Part shown: piece by piece, positions 1 to 5,676 of the stretch
How the letters are laid out: the number at the start of each line of letters is the position of its first letter
How positions within the stretch are numbered: position 1 is the stretch's first letter
Origin: Candidatus Sivonenia alaskensis PMM_0068
GTDB taxonomy: Bacteria; Cyanobacteriota; Cyanobacteriia; Gloeobacterales; PMM-0068
Length of the DNA: 9,659 nt
Assembly: GCA_949127685.1 (NCBI GenBank)
Contig: CASBPW010000013.1
Span: 1 to 9,659, forward strand
Direction: 5' to 3'
Notes under the pieces: generated by a model
Databases searched by the model: none
Told to the model about the DNA's origin: nothing
The model's input: the letters and a program-made list of their open reading frames with translations, nothing else
Program-made: the position numbers and the translations under genes

Positions 1-616
1 GAGCGAAGATGGGCAGCATGGTCGGAGAGGCCAGAATTGCCTTCTGGTTCGCTTTGAGAAATCTGGAGAGCAAGGGACCAACGGTTGTTCCCTGTTCTGC
101 TAAACGCTGGGCTGGAGCTAGTAGCTTGGGCCAAGGCAATTTACCGTGTCGTTGGTGCGCTAAGTAAAATCCTTTAATCTCTCCAGGGGTGGCAATCGCT
201 AATCCTCCGGTCTGGGAAAGTTCCGGCACGACTTTTCCATTTCGGATAAACATATCTCGGCTGGCTTTGGCGGGAGCGGTCTCGCGATAGTCGATGACTT
301 CTACATTCGGGATGTTCGCCTTTTCTTGTCTCGCAACATCGCTTACCAGCATGAAGCCACCGCCGCCAATTCCTGAGGCAAAGGGCTGGAGGACTCCAAG
401 CGCTAAAGCAGTGGCAATGGCGGCATCGGTGGCATTGCCGCCTGCTTTGAGAATGTCTCTACCCACTGCACTGGCGATCGGGTTGTCCGAGGCAACCATG
501 CCTCTGGTGGTCACTAAGGGTGGATAGTCGTAGGCGAGGGTCGGAAAGCAGAAAGAGGTTAGGAAAACAAAGCTTCCACAGAGCCAGAGGGAAAAGCTCT
601 TTGCCCTAAAGTCCAT
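1..616 (-). CDS. ggt: Gamma-glutamyltransferase, N-terminal part (cut by window edge)
   Basis: Gamma-glutamyltranspeptidases cleave the gamma-glutamyl bond of glutathione and similar compounds in the periplasm, and pass the glutamyl group to water or an amino acid. I translated this stretch by hand; 205 codons are in the window. Residues 1-28 look like a signal peptide: basic residues R4 and K6, a hydrophobic core, then T-L-A before Y29. The family N-terminal region follows: GMVASDNP (39-46), GGNATDAA (59-66), a glycine-rich GIGGGGFML (82-90) and DYRETAP (109-115). R111 aligns with the arginine of E. coli GGT that binds the substrate carboxylate. The autoprocessing threonine and the small subunit lie beyond the left edge and cannot be checked. 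The ATG overlaps the last 11 bp of ycf4, so expression is probably coupled to it. I see no good ribosome binding site. The family assignment is firm; the gene's integrity is unknown. Confidence 0.9.
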   Translation of the reverse strand, partial: MDFRAKSFSLWLCGSFVFLTSFCFPTLAYDYPPLVTTRGMVASDNPIASAVGRDILKAGGNATDAAIATALALGVLQPFASGIGGGGFMLVSDVARQEKANIPNVEVIDYRETAPAKASRDMFIRNGKVVPELSQTGGLAIATPGEIKGFYLAHQRHGKLPWPKLLAPAQRLAEQGTTVGPLLSRFLKANQKAILASPTMLPIFA

Positions 617-1169
617 CTACCGGAATATCCATAAAACGAGCAATCGCTGCCGCTTGGTCTTCCACCACAGCCAGGGCTGGGGGCTGTCCTACCCCTGAGA
701 GACGGATGTCATTTTTGCCCTTGACTTTCAAATAGAGCAATCGACGGGGGTTTAGCCCTTCTTTGAGGACGACCCGTACCCCTTGAATGGACTTGAATGG
801 GTATACCAGTTCGATTTCACGATTTTTACCAGGGAACCCATTCCGATAAACAGTCACTTTTTGGGTGCGTCGATTAAATTCGTTGTAGCCACTCCCGACA
901 TCCCAAACTACGGTAAGCCAGTAGTACAAGGCAAAGAGGCTTCCAAGTACCCCATAGAACCCCATGACAATGCCCTGAGGGAAAAAGAGAAGCTGGGTAG
1001 CATCGGTAAAGGGGAGGATATTTTTTTTGGTATAGCTGGAAATAGAGGCCAGGAAAAACCCTACCCCTCCAATAGTTAGGGCCGTAGCGGTTAGGTACGT
1101 GCTTAAACGCTTACACCCTATCACCTTAAACCGGAGAGCCTGTTCGGTCTCTGTAATTCCCAAAACCAT
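606..1169 (-). CDS. ycf4: Photosystem I assembly protein Ycf4
   Basis: Ycf4 is a thylakoid membrane factor that helps assemble photosystem I. The 187 residues match the usual cyanobacterial length. Two membrane segments lie near the N-terminus (about 24-45 and 65-89), followed by a soluble C-terminal domain. Family motifs seen are FFPQGIVMGFYG (62-73), WDVGSGYNEF (89-98), FPGKNR (112-117) and EGLNPRR (137-143). The ATG at 1169 is the first start after an in-frame TAA at 1178-1176, so the N-terminus is fixed unless a non-canonical start is used. No clear Shine-Dalgarno sequence precedes it. A tiny in-frame reading frame (MMQIDRS) ends 6 nt upstream of the start. The gene follows hisB on the same strand after 87 bp and overlaps the downstream transferase gene by 11 bp. 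The protein looks full length and intact. Confidence 0.95.
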   Translation of the reverse strand: MVLGITETEQALRFKVIGCKRLSTYLTATALTIGGVGFFLASISSYTKKNILPFTDATQLLFFPQGIVMGFYGVLGSLFALYYWLTVVWDVGSGYNEFNRRTQKVTVYRNGFPGKNREIELVYPFKSIQGVRVVLKEGLNPRRLLYLKVKGKNDIRLSGVGQPPALAVVEDQAAAIARFMDIPVDGL

Positions 1170-1205
1170 AGTGTGTTACGAACGATCAATCTGCATCATA
1201 GTGTG
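1167..1205 (-). repeat. 9-bp direct repeat spanning the ycf4 start
   Basis: CATAGTGTG (plus strand) occurs at 1167-1175 and again at 1197-1205, exactly 30 bp apart. On the minus strand each copy reads CACACTATG. The downstream copy holds the ycf4 start codon. The upstream copy holds the start of a 7-codon frame that ends in TAA at 1176. A -10-like TATGAT overlaps the upstream copy (plus 1195-1200), but no matching -35 is evident. The repeat is real; any role is unproven. Confidence 0.4.
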
Positions 1206-1256
1206 ATTTTAGCGCCAAGAGTGGATCTCGTCTGTAGGCTAGGGCTAGATTTAACG

Positions 1257-1871
1257 TTACAAAACCCCTTTGCTGCTCGGGATAGCCCCTATCCGTCGAG
1301 GGTCCATTTCCGTAGCCATGCGTAAAGCGCGGGCAAAAGCTTTAAAGCATGCTTCGATAATATGGTGAGAATTGATGCCTGCCTGTTGCCGGAGATGTAA
1401 GGTGATCCCAGCATGATTGGCGAAGGCCTGGAAGAACTCTCTCGTCAATTGGGTGTCATAGGTACCTACCCGTTGGGTGGGGATTTCCAAACCATAGACC
1501 AGATAAGGCCTGCCGGAGAAGTCCAGCACTACTTCAATAAGGGCTTCATCCAAGGGCGCGGAAAAATGACCAAAGCGTACCAGACCTTTGCGGTCTCCCA
1601 ACGCTTGGTTGAAGGCTTGACCGAGGGTAATGCCCACATCTTCATTGGTGTGGTGGTCATCGATCTCTAGATCACCCTCCGCCCGGATCTCCAGATCGAA
1701 AAGTCCGTGGGTACTCAGTTGGGCCAGCATATGGTCCAAGAAAGGGATGCCTGTATGGATGCGATGCTCCCCGGTGCCGTCTAAGAATAGACTAACGTTT
1801 ATATCGGTTTCTCCCGTCGTGCGGGCAACATGGGCGCGGCGAGCAGTGGACGTAGGTTTTAGGGTTTGCAT
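1257..1871 (-). CDS. hisB: Imidazoleglycerol-phosphate dehydratase
   Basis: HisB removes water from imidazole glycerol phosphate to give imidazole acetol phosphate, a late step of cytosolic histidine synthesis. This is the stand-alone form of 204 residues, without the phosphatase domain fused to it in E. coli. The manganese-binding motifs are present: DHHTNED (72-78) in the first half and the related NSHHIIEA (167-174) in the second, the internal duplication typical of the family. LDEALIEVVLDFSGRP (107-122), DPRR (190-193) and the C-terminal SSKGVL (199-204) are also as expected. The start is the ATG at 1871. No strong ribosome binding site is visible, and the nearest upstream ATG (in AATGACCTAA) is blocked at once by a stop. 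It sits 53 bp after the cysteine synthase and 87 bp before ycf4 on the same strand; no other his genes are in the window. Confidence 0.96.
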   Translation of the reverse strand: MQTLKPTSTARRAHVARTTGETDINVSLFLDGTGEHRIHTGIPFLDHMLAQLSTHGLFDLEIRAEGDLEIDDHHTNEDVGITLGQAFNQALGDRKGLVRFGHFSAPLDEALIEVVLDFSGRPYLVYGLEIPTQRVGTYDTQLTREFFQAFANHAGITLHLRQQAGINSHHIIEACFKAFARALRMATEMDPRRIGAIPSSKGVL

Positions 1872-1924
1872 AGCATTAGGTCATTATTGAGGGTGGGCTT
1901 TAGGACTTTTAGCGCTTCTATTAT

Positions 1925-2935
1925 TTATTCGTCCGTGAGCCAGAAACGCTCGGATAGATATTTGTCTGCACTATCGCAGAGAACGGAAACCACGACTCCA
2001 TGAGTTAACTCACTTGCTACCTTCAAGGCTGCCACTACATTAGCGCCTGCCGAGATTCCTACGAGCAGACCTTCTTCTCTAGCCAGCCTTTTGACCATTT
2101 TCTGGGCAGCTTCGGTGGCTACTTCTATCTGTCTATCCGGCACTCCAGGATCGTAGATGGGAGGAATAATGGCCGTCTCCATGTGCTTTAAGCCTTCCAG
2201 ACCATGAAACGGAGAATCGGGCTGCATCGCTAAGATTTGGATCTGCGGGGTGTACTCTTTGAGGCGACGGCCTACGCCCATACAGGTGCCCGAAGTACCC
2301 AAGCCCGTCACGAAATGGGTGATCCTACCTTCGGTCTGCTCATACAGTTCTACGCCTGTGGTGTTGTAGTGTGCTTTCCAGTTGTTGTCATTGCCATACT
2401 GGTCTGCGTAAAAATAGCGGTCTGGGTCACGGGCATAGATTTCTTGCACTTTCTCAATGGCTCCGTCTGACCCTTTGGCCGGGTCCGTGAGCACCAGCTC
2501 TACTCCGTAGGCGTGCAAGATGCGCTTGCGCTCTTCAGAAGCATTCTGGGGAAGGGTCAGCCGTACTTTGTAACCACGCGTTGCCGCGATCCAGGCGTAG
2601 GCGATGCCTGTGTTTCCGGAAGTAGCATCCAGAATGATTTTGTCAGGTGTTAATTTCCCAGAACGCTCCCCCTCTAAAATCATGTTGAGGGCTGGCCGGT
2701 CTTTCACCGAACCACCCGGATTGAAATATTCTGCCTTCCCATAAATCTCCACGCCAGGCGCTAAACCAGCTGTTACCCGATTCAGGCGAATCAGAGGAGT
2801 GTTGCCTACCAATTCGGTGATGTCTTTGGTGGCAGGGCGATAGGTGGAACGCTTAGCAGCAGGGACGTACATGCTCTGATTGTACTGTTTGTCGGTTGAT
2901 TCTGCCTTATGGCGATTTCTGAACCGTAATTCCAA
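1925..2935 (-). CDS. cysM: PLP-dependent cysteine synthase, CysM type
   Basis: A fold-type II PLP enzyme that makes L-cysteine by beta-replacement of an activated serine with a sulfur donor. Visible landmarks, numbered from the 336-residue form: NTPLIRL (45-51), GSVKDRPA with Schiff-base K78, TSGNTG (105-110) contacting the substrate carboxylate, GLGTSGT (211-217) holding the PLP phosphate, GISAGAN (293-299), and CDSADKYL (320-327) near the pyridine nitrogen. The YADQYGN (176-182) and KYLSERFW (325-332) stretches remind me more of actinobacterial CysM than of CysK, so the natural substrates (O-acetylserine or O-phosphoserine; sulfide, thiosulfate or a thiocarboxylated carrier) are open. The coordinates given use a TTG start. 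The ATG at 2872 (residue 22, M-Y-V-P) would give 315 residues and may be the true start, since the first 21 residues are polar and outside the usual fold. Neither start has a clear ribosome binding site. Cystathionine beta-synthase is a less likely alternative. Confidence 0.88.
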   Translation of the reverse strand: MELRFRNRHKAESTDKQYNQSMYVPAAKRSTYRPATKDITELVGNTPLIRLNRVTAGLAPGVEIYGKAEYFNPGGSVKDRPALNMILEGERSGKLTPDKIILDATSGNTGIAYAWIAATRGYKVRLTLPQNASEERKRILHAYGVELVLTDPAKGSDGAIEKVQEIYARDPDRYFYADQYGNDNNWKAHYNTTGVELYEQTEGRITHFVTGLGTSGTCMGVGRRLKEYTPQIQILAMQPDSPFHGLEGLKHMETAIIPPIYDPGVPDRQIEVATEAAQKMVKRLAREEGLLVGISAGANVVAALKVASELTHGVVVSVLCDSADKYLSERFWLTDE

Positions 2936-3001
2936 AATGATGCATGGTATGTCGTGATGGGATATGGAAGCTCAAACAGCTTTTAGCCTTGCATCTGGGC
3001 C

Positions 3002-3017
3002 TGTCATTAAATTGACA
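3002..3017. promoter_or_regulatory. Inverted repeat TGTCA-N6-TGACA, operator candidate
   Basis: TGTCATTAAATTGACA has perfect 5-bp arms separated by 6 bp. The right arm is part of the TTGACA -35 box of the predicted purA promoter. The 5-6-5 spacing is that of CRP/FNR-family sites (CRP itself prefers TGTGA-N6-TCACA). Binding here would touch the purA -35 and could also affect the divergent cysteine synthase gene. The arms are seen; the regulator is inferred. Confidence 0.4.
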
Positions 3018-3040
3018 AAAGACTGCAAGAGCCTTATCTT
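3012..3040 (+). promoter_or_regulatory. Sigma70-type promoter for purA
   Basis: A perfect TTGACA (3012-3017) is followed after exactly 17 bp by TATCTT (3035-3040), a 4 of 6 match to the -10 consensus. Transcription would start near 3047, leaving a leader of about 35 nt before the purA start. It is the best core promoter I found in the window. Confidence 0.6.
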
Positions 3041-3067
3041 TGTCTCCTTGGACTGCGCGCGTAATTT

Positions 3068-3073
3068 AGGAAG
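3068..3073 (+). promoter_or_regulatory. Ribosome binding site that fixes the TTG start of purA
   Basis: AGGAAG lies 8 nt upstream of the TTG at 3082. An in-frame TAG at 3067-3069 overlaps it, so no earlier start is possible, and the TTG gives the invariant PurA N-terminus (A-N-V-I-V-V-G-A-Q-W-G-D-E-G-K-G-K). Confidence 0.75.
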
Positions 3074-3081
3074 CAAGCTTT

Positions 3082-4428
3082 TTGGCCAACGTTATTGTGG
3101 TTGGGGCCCAGTGGGGCGATGAAGGGAAAGGCAAAATTACGGACCTCTTGAGCCGTTCTGCCGATGTCGTGGTTAGGTACCAAGGAGGTGTTAACGCAGG
3201 CCACACCGTGGTCGTGAACGATACAACCTTTAAACTACACCTCATTCCCTCTGGTATTCTCTACCCGGAGACCAAGTGCCTGATCGCCTCAGGGACGGTG
3301 ATTGACCCTAAGGTCTTAGTGCAAGAATTGGATAACTTGCAGGCTTTAGGGATCCCTGCCGACAATCTCAGAATTTCTCAGACCGCCCATGTCACCATGC
3401 CCTACCATCGGCTCATCGATTTGGCAGAAGAAGAGCGTAAGGGCGAAAACAAAATTGGGACTACTGGCCGAGGAATCGGGCCTACCTATGCCGATAAATC
3501 AGACCGTACAGGTTTTCGCGTCCTCGACTTAATGTGTCCAGACCGTTTCCGAGCCAAGCTCGATTGGGTTCTCCCCCTCAAGAATGTTCTTCTCGAAAAG
3601 TTGTACGGTCTTGAGGCCCTGGATGCTGAAGCGATTCAAGCAGAGTACATGCTCTATGCAGAGCGTTTGGGCCAGTACGTTGTCGATACGGCGCTATTCA
3701 TTGATCAAGCAGTGCGTAGCCGCAAAAATATTCTTTTTGAAGGGGCTCAAGGTACGCTGCTCGACTTAGACCATGGTACCTATCCCTATGTGACCAGTTC
3801 CAACCCGATTTCCGGTGGCGCTTGTGTGGGCTCTGGCGTCGGACCAACCATTATTGACCGCGTGATTGGCGTCACCAAAGCCTATACGACTAGGGTTGGA
3901 GAAGGCCCGTTCCCTACTGAGCTGAAAGATGAGGTTGGACAACATTTGGGTGATGTAGGGGCTGAATTTGGGACTACGACGGGTAGAGCAAGACGCTGTG
4001 GATGGTTTGATGCCGTTATTGGTCGCTATGCCGTGCGTATTAATGGCCTAGATTGCCTGGCGATTACCAAACTGGATGTCCTTGATGAATTGGATGAGAT
4101 CAAAGTTTGCGTCGCCTACAAAATTGATGGACAGAAAGTAACAGAGATCCCTCTGGATGTTCATCTTTTTGGTCGTTGTGAACCAATCTATGAAACTTTG
4201 CCCGGCTGGAAAACGTTCACTAGCGATTGCCGCACGGTAGAAGAACTACCCAAAGCCGCCTATAACTACCTGAAGTTTCTGGCTGCTCAAACAGGCATTC
4301 CGGTTGCCATTGTTTCGCTGGGCGCAGCTCGAGGGCAGACCATCATCGTAGAAGACCCCATTCACGGACCAAAACGGGGACTCCTATACGATGGAGACTT
4401 GGCGGTTCATCCCTTAGGGGCTGAGTAG
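3082..4428 (+). CDS. purA: Adenylosuccinate synthetase
   Basis: PurA joins IMP and aspartate using GTP to form adenylosuccinate, the first committed step from IMP to AMP in the cytosol. The 448 residues are close to the usual length (E. coli has 432). The signature motifs are intact: WGDEGKGK (11-18) with catalytic D13, NAGHTV (38-43) with catalytic H41, TTGRGIGP (127-134) in the IMP-binding region, EGAQGTLLDLDHGTYPYVTS (220-239), VGEGPFPTE (272-280), the aspartate-binding TTGRARRCGW (299-308), and TKLDVLD (329-335), the guanine-recognition loop. The start is TTG, supported by AGGAAG 8 nt upstream and an in-frame stop just before. The C-terminal extension ending in VHPLGAE goes past the usual end of E. 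coli PurA. The gene diverges from the cysteine synthase and converges on the NnrU pair, so it is probably transcribed alone from the promoter at 3012-3040. No U-tract terminator is evident after it. Confidence 0.97.
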   Translation: MANVIVVGAQWGDEGKGKITDLLSRSADVVVRYQGGVNAGHTVVVNDTTFKLHLIPSGILYPETKCLIASGTVIDPKVLVQELDNLQALGIPADNLRISQTAHVTMPYHRLIDLAEEERKGENKIGTTGRGIGPTYADKSDRTGFRVLDLMCPDRFRAKLDWVLPLKNVLLEKLYGLEALDAEAIQAEYMLYAERLGQYVVDTALFIDQAVRSRKNILFEGAQGTLLDLDHGTYPYVTSSNPISGGACVGSGVGPTIIDRVIGVTKAYTTRVGEGPFPTELKDEVGQHLGDVGAEFGTTTGRARRCGWFDAVIGRYAVRINGLDCLAITKLDVLDELDEIKVCVAYKIDGQKVTEIPLDVHLFGRCEPIYETLPGWKTFTSDCRTVEELPKAAYNYLKFLAAQTGIPVAIVSLGAARGQTIIVEDPIHGPKRGLLYDGDLAVHPLGAE

Positions 4429-4515
4429 AGCCCTTTCCGTACTTTTGGGAGAAAGCTTTCCTCTGGGAACCTATGGAAATTCTCGATTGAACATATCCTC
4501 TCTGCGTGGGCTGGC

Positions 4516-4547
4516 TTCGGCTCCCTTCGACAAGCTCACGTGCCGAG
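4516..4547. repeat. Hairpin-forming, repeat-like sequence between convergent genes
   Basis: TCGGC (4517-4521) pairs with GCCGA (4542-4546), with a further T-G wobble outside, around a 20-nt loop. The loop contains CCCTTCGACAAGCTC, a string that resembles dispersed intergenic repeats found in many bacterial genomes. It sits between the ends of purA (4428) and the minus-strand membrane-protein gene (4555), where a two-way terminator would be expected. The stem is short and has no U-run on either strand, so terminator function is doubtful. Confidence 0.3.
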
Positions 4548-4554
4548 AAACCCC

Positions 4555-4854
4555 CTAAGATATTTCCTCTCCACTGCTTAATTCTTTCACCGTAAGCAGG
4601 AGAATTCCTCCAGCCGTTACCACGAAGAGTGTGAATAGAATCACGCTGCCTGCGAAGGCTAAACTCCATACCCCAGATTCGATTTGGGTCGATAGGAACT
4701 TGTTGCTTTTCTCTTTCTTGTCGAGATTGGCAGGAATAGTACGGCTAGAGATTGCTTCCATCCGAGTATAGGTGTGCTGGAGTGGGAACCAAACGAAGTA
4801 GGCACAGAGGGCGCTGACCAAAACACTTGCAAGTCGAGAAAATACCTTTTTCAT
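4555..4854 (-). CDS. Unrecognised small membrane protein, coupled to the NnrU-family gene
   Basis: I do not recognise this 99-residue protein. Two hydrophobic segments are visible, at about 5-25 and 62-89. A polar stretch of roughly 35 residues between them is rich in charge (DKKEKSNK at 45-52), and the tail is short and acidic. The topology suggests a helical hairpin in the membrane. The N-terminal KK plus hydrophobic run could be taken for a signal peptide, but no clear cleavage site follows. The start is the ATG at 4854, whose last two bases form part of the TGA of the upstream gene (ATGA), the classic sign of translational coupling; no separate ribosome binding site is seen. An ATG further upstream at 4950 would place 32 codons inside the other gene and is unlikely. 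Close coupling suggests the protein works with, or is co-regulated with, the NnrU-family enzyme. Its function is unknown. Confidence 0.75.
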   Translation of the reverse strand: MKKVFSRLASVLVSALCAYFVWFPLQHTYTRMEAISSRTIPANLDKKEKSNKFLSTQIESGVWSLAFAGSVILFTLFVVTAGGILLLTVKELSSGEEIS

Positions 4855-5609
4855 GGATTCATATTTTTGATGAGTGAGACGCCTGCTAGATAAGGATGGG
4901 CTTGGATCAAGAGCAAAATACCGATAGGGGTGGCTACCCAAGGCCCCCAACCCAGTTCTCCCAAAGAAAATTTTTGACGTCCTTGCAGGATAGCCAATCC
5001 AGGAATAAACGAAGTTTGAGCCAGAACTTCTTTATAGGCCTCTGGCGCTTCTCTAAGTTTTCGTTGTTCTTGGTGCCATGCTCCGAAAGGAGTGTAGAGG
5101 ACCCATCCTCCCCAGAAGGCTAAGTCGCTGAGGTAACCATTGACATTTAAGTGGGCTAGTCCAAAACAGATAAAGGCAATGAACGCGGGATGACGGGTGA
5201 TTTTGCCGATGCCGCGCACTGCCAGATTGCCCCCTCCTACTAAGGAGCCAGGAGGTGGGGAGATAAAGCTGGAGGCCAAGAAAAATACGGTGAGGGCCAT
5301 CAAAGTATAAGTGATCGGTCGAGGGCCATCCTCCCAAAGCAAGGGACCCAGATGTTTGTGGTCCCCGTAATAGACTGTCATCGGCAAAAACGTAATCAGG
5401 GCTACCGCTGAATACACCAGCAAATACTTTTGACCAAACTTCTCCGTCAGGATAGGGCGTAACCACCCGGAAGAGAGCAAGGTATGACTCCCCGCAAAAG
5501 CGAGCCAAAAACCGAGAATGACTAAAGCTGATTCCATAGCACCCGTGTCAGATACTGCGTTTCTATAAGGTAGTTCTCTTTCAACATTAGACCAACTAGG
5601 GCTATCCAT
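4851..5609 (-). CDS. NnrU / 15-cis-zeta-carotene isomerase (Z-ISO) family membrane protein
   Basis: The protein matches the NnrU family, which includes plant Z-ISO, a haem-dependent carotene isomerase, and proteins linked to nitrite/NO reduction in proteobacteria. In the 252-residue form, about six membrane segments are visible (near 26-47, 62-81, 98-116, 141-160, 162-178 and 224-243). Family features are GSHTLLSSGWLRP (40-52), YSAVAL (66-71), ITRHPAFIAF (137-146) and GLAHLNVNG (150-158). H42, H140 and H153 are candidate haem or metal ligands by analogy with Z-ISO; that is inference. The ATG at 5537 (residue 25) is a good alternative start: the first 24 residues are polar and precede the first helix, which family members usually begin with. 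That choice gives 228 residues and a 139-bp divergent spacer instead of 67 bp. It overlaps the next gene by ATGA and diverges from the chelatase gene, so a role in pigment or haem metabolism is plausible but not shown. Confidence 0.82.
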   Translation of the reverse strand: MDSPSWSNVERELPYRNAVSDTGAMESALVILGFWLAFAGSHTLLSSGWLRPILTEKFGQKYLLVYSAVALITFLPMTVYYGDHKHLGPLLWEDGPRPITYTLMALTVFFLASSFISPPPGSLVGGGNLAVRGIGKITRHPAFIAFICFGLAHLNVNGYLSDLAFWGGWVLYTPFGAWHQEQRKLREAPEAYKEVLAQTSFIPGLAILQGRQKFSLGELGWGPWVATPIGILLLIQAHPYLAGVSLIKNMNP

Positions 5610-5633
5610 GCCATTTGCTAGCGTAGGTTCCTG

Positions 5634-5650
5634 GATCTGTGGATAAGATC
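5634..5650. promoter_or_regulatory. Perfect DnaA box bracketed by GATC sites
   Basis: Plus strand GATC TGTGGATAA GATC. The minus strand of 5638-5646 reads TTATCCACA, the consensus DnaA-binding 9-mer. A GATC abuts it on each side (5634-5637 and 5647-5650), so the arms also form the inverted repeat GATCT-N7-AGATC. It lies 31-39 bp upstream of the chelatase ATG, where a core promoter would be expected, in the spacer shared with the NnrU-family gene. The match is exact; DnaA binding is inferred. Confidence 0.5.
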
Positions 5651-5676
5651 AAGACAGAACGGTACGGCAAGGGCTG

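Noticed and set aside
294..527. 77-residue plus-strand reading frame
   Set aside because: It is antisense to the gamma-glutamyltransferase, whose minus-strand translation matches a known family.
1195..1200. TATGAT -10 box for ycf4 on the minus strand
   Set aside because: A 5 of 6 match, but no -35 at 16-18 bp spacing; it also coincides with the repeat that holds ATG pairs.
4451..4460. GAAAGCTTTC palindrome after purA
   Set aside because: It is a perfect 10-bp palindrome with no loop and no U-tract, so it makes a poor terminator, and short palindromes of this kind are common.
4343..4669. 108-residue minus-strand reading frame across the purA end and spacer
   Set aside because: It overlaps the end of purA and part of the small membrane-protein gene, and the translation has low-complexity, arginine-rich content typical of a chance frame.
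5053..5508. 151-residue minus-strand reading frame inside the NnrU-family gene
   Set aside because: It overlaps the NnrU-family frame along its whole length, and its translation has no family features or clear membrane pattern; it is a frame shadow.
5615..5647. Core promoter for the chelatase gene (TTGCTA with GATAAG)
   Set aside because: The spacer would be 21 bp and both boxes are weak, so I do not claim it.
5538..5676. Replication origin around the DnaA box
   Set aside because: Only one box is seen, with no cluster, no AT-rich unwinding region and no dnaA or dnaN next to it.
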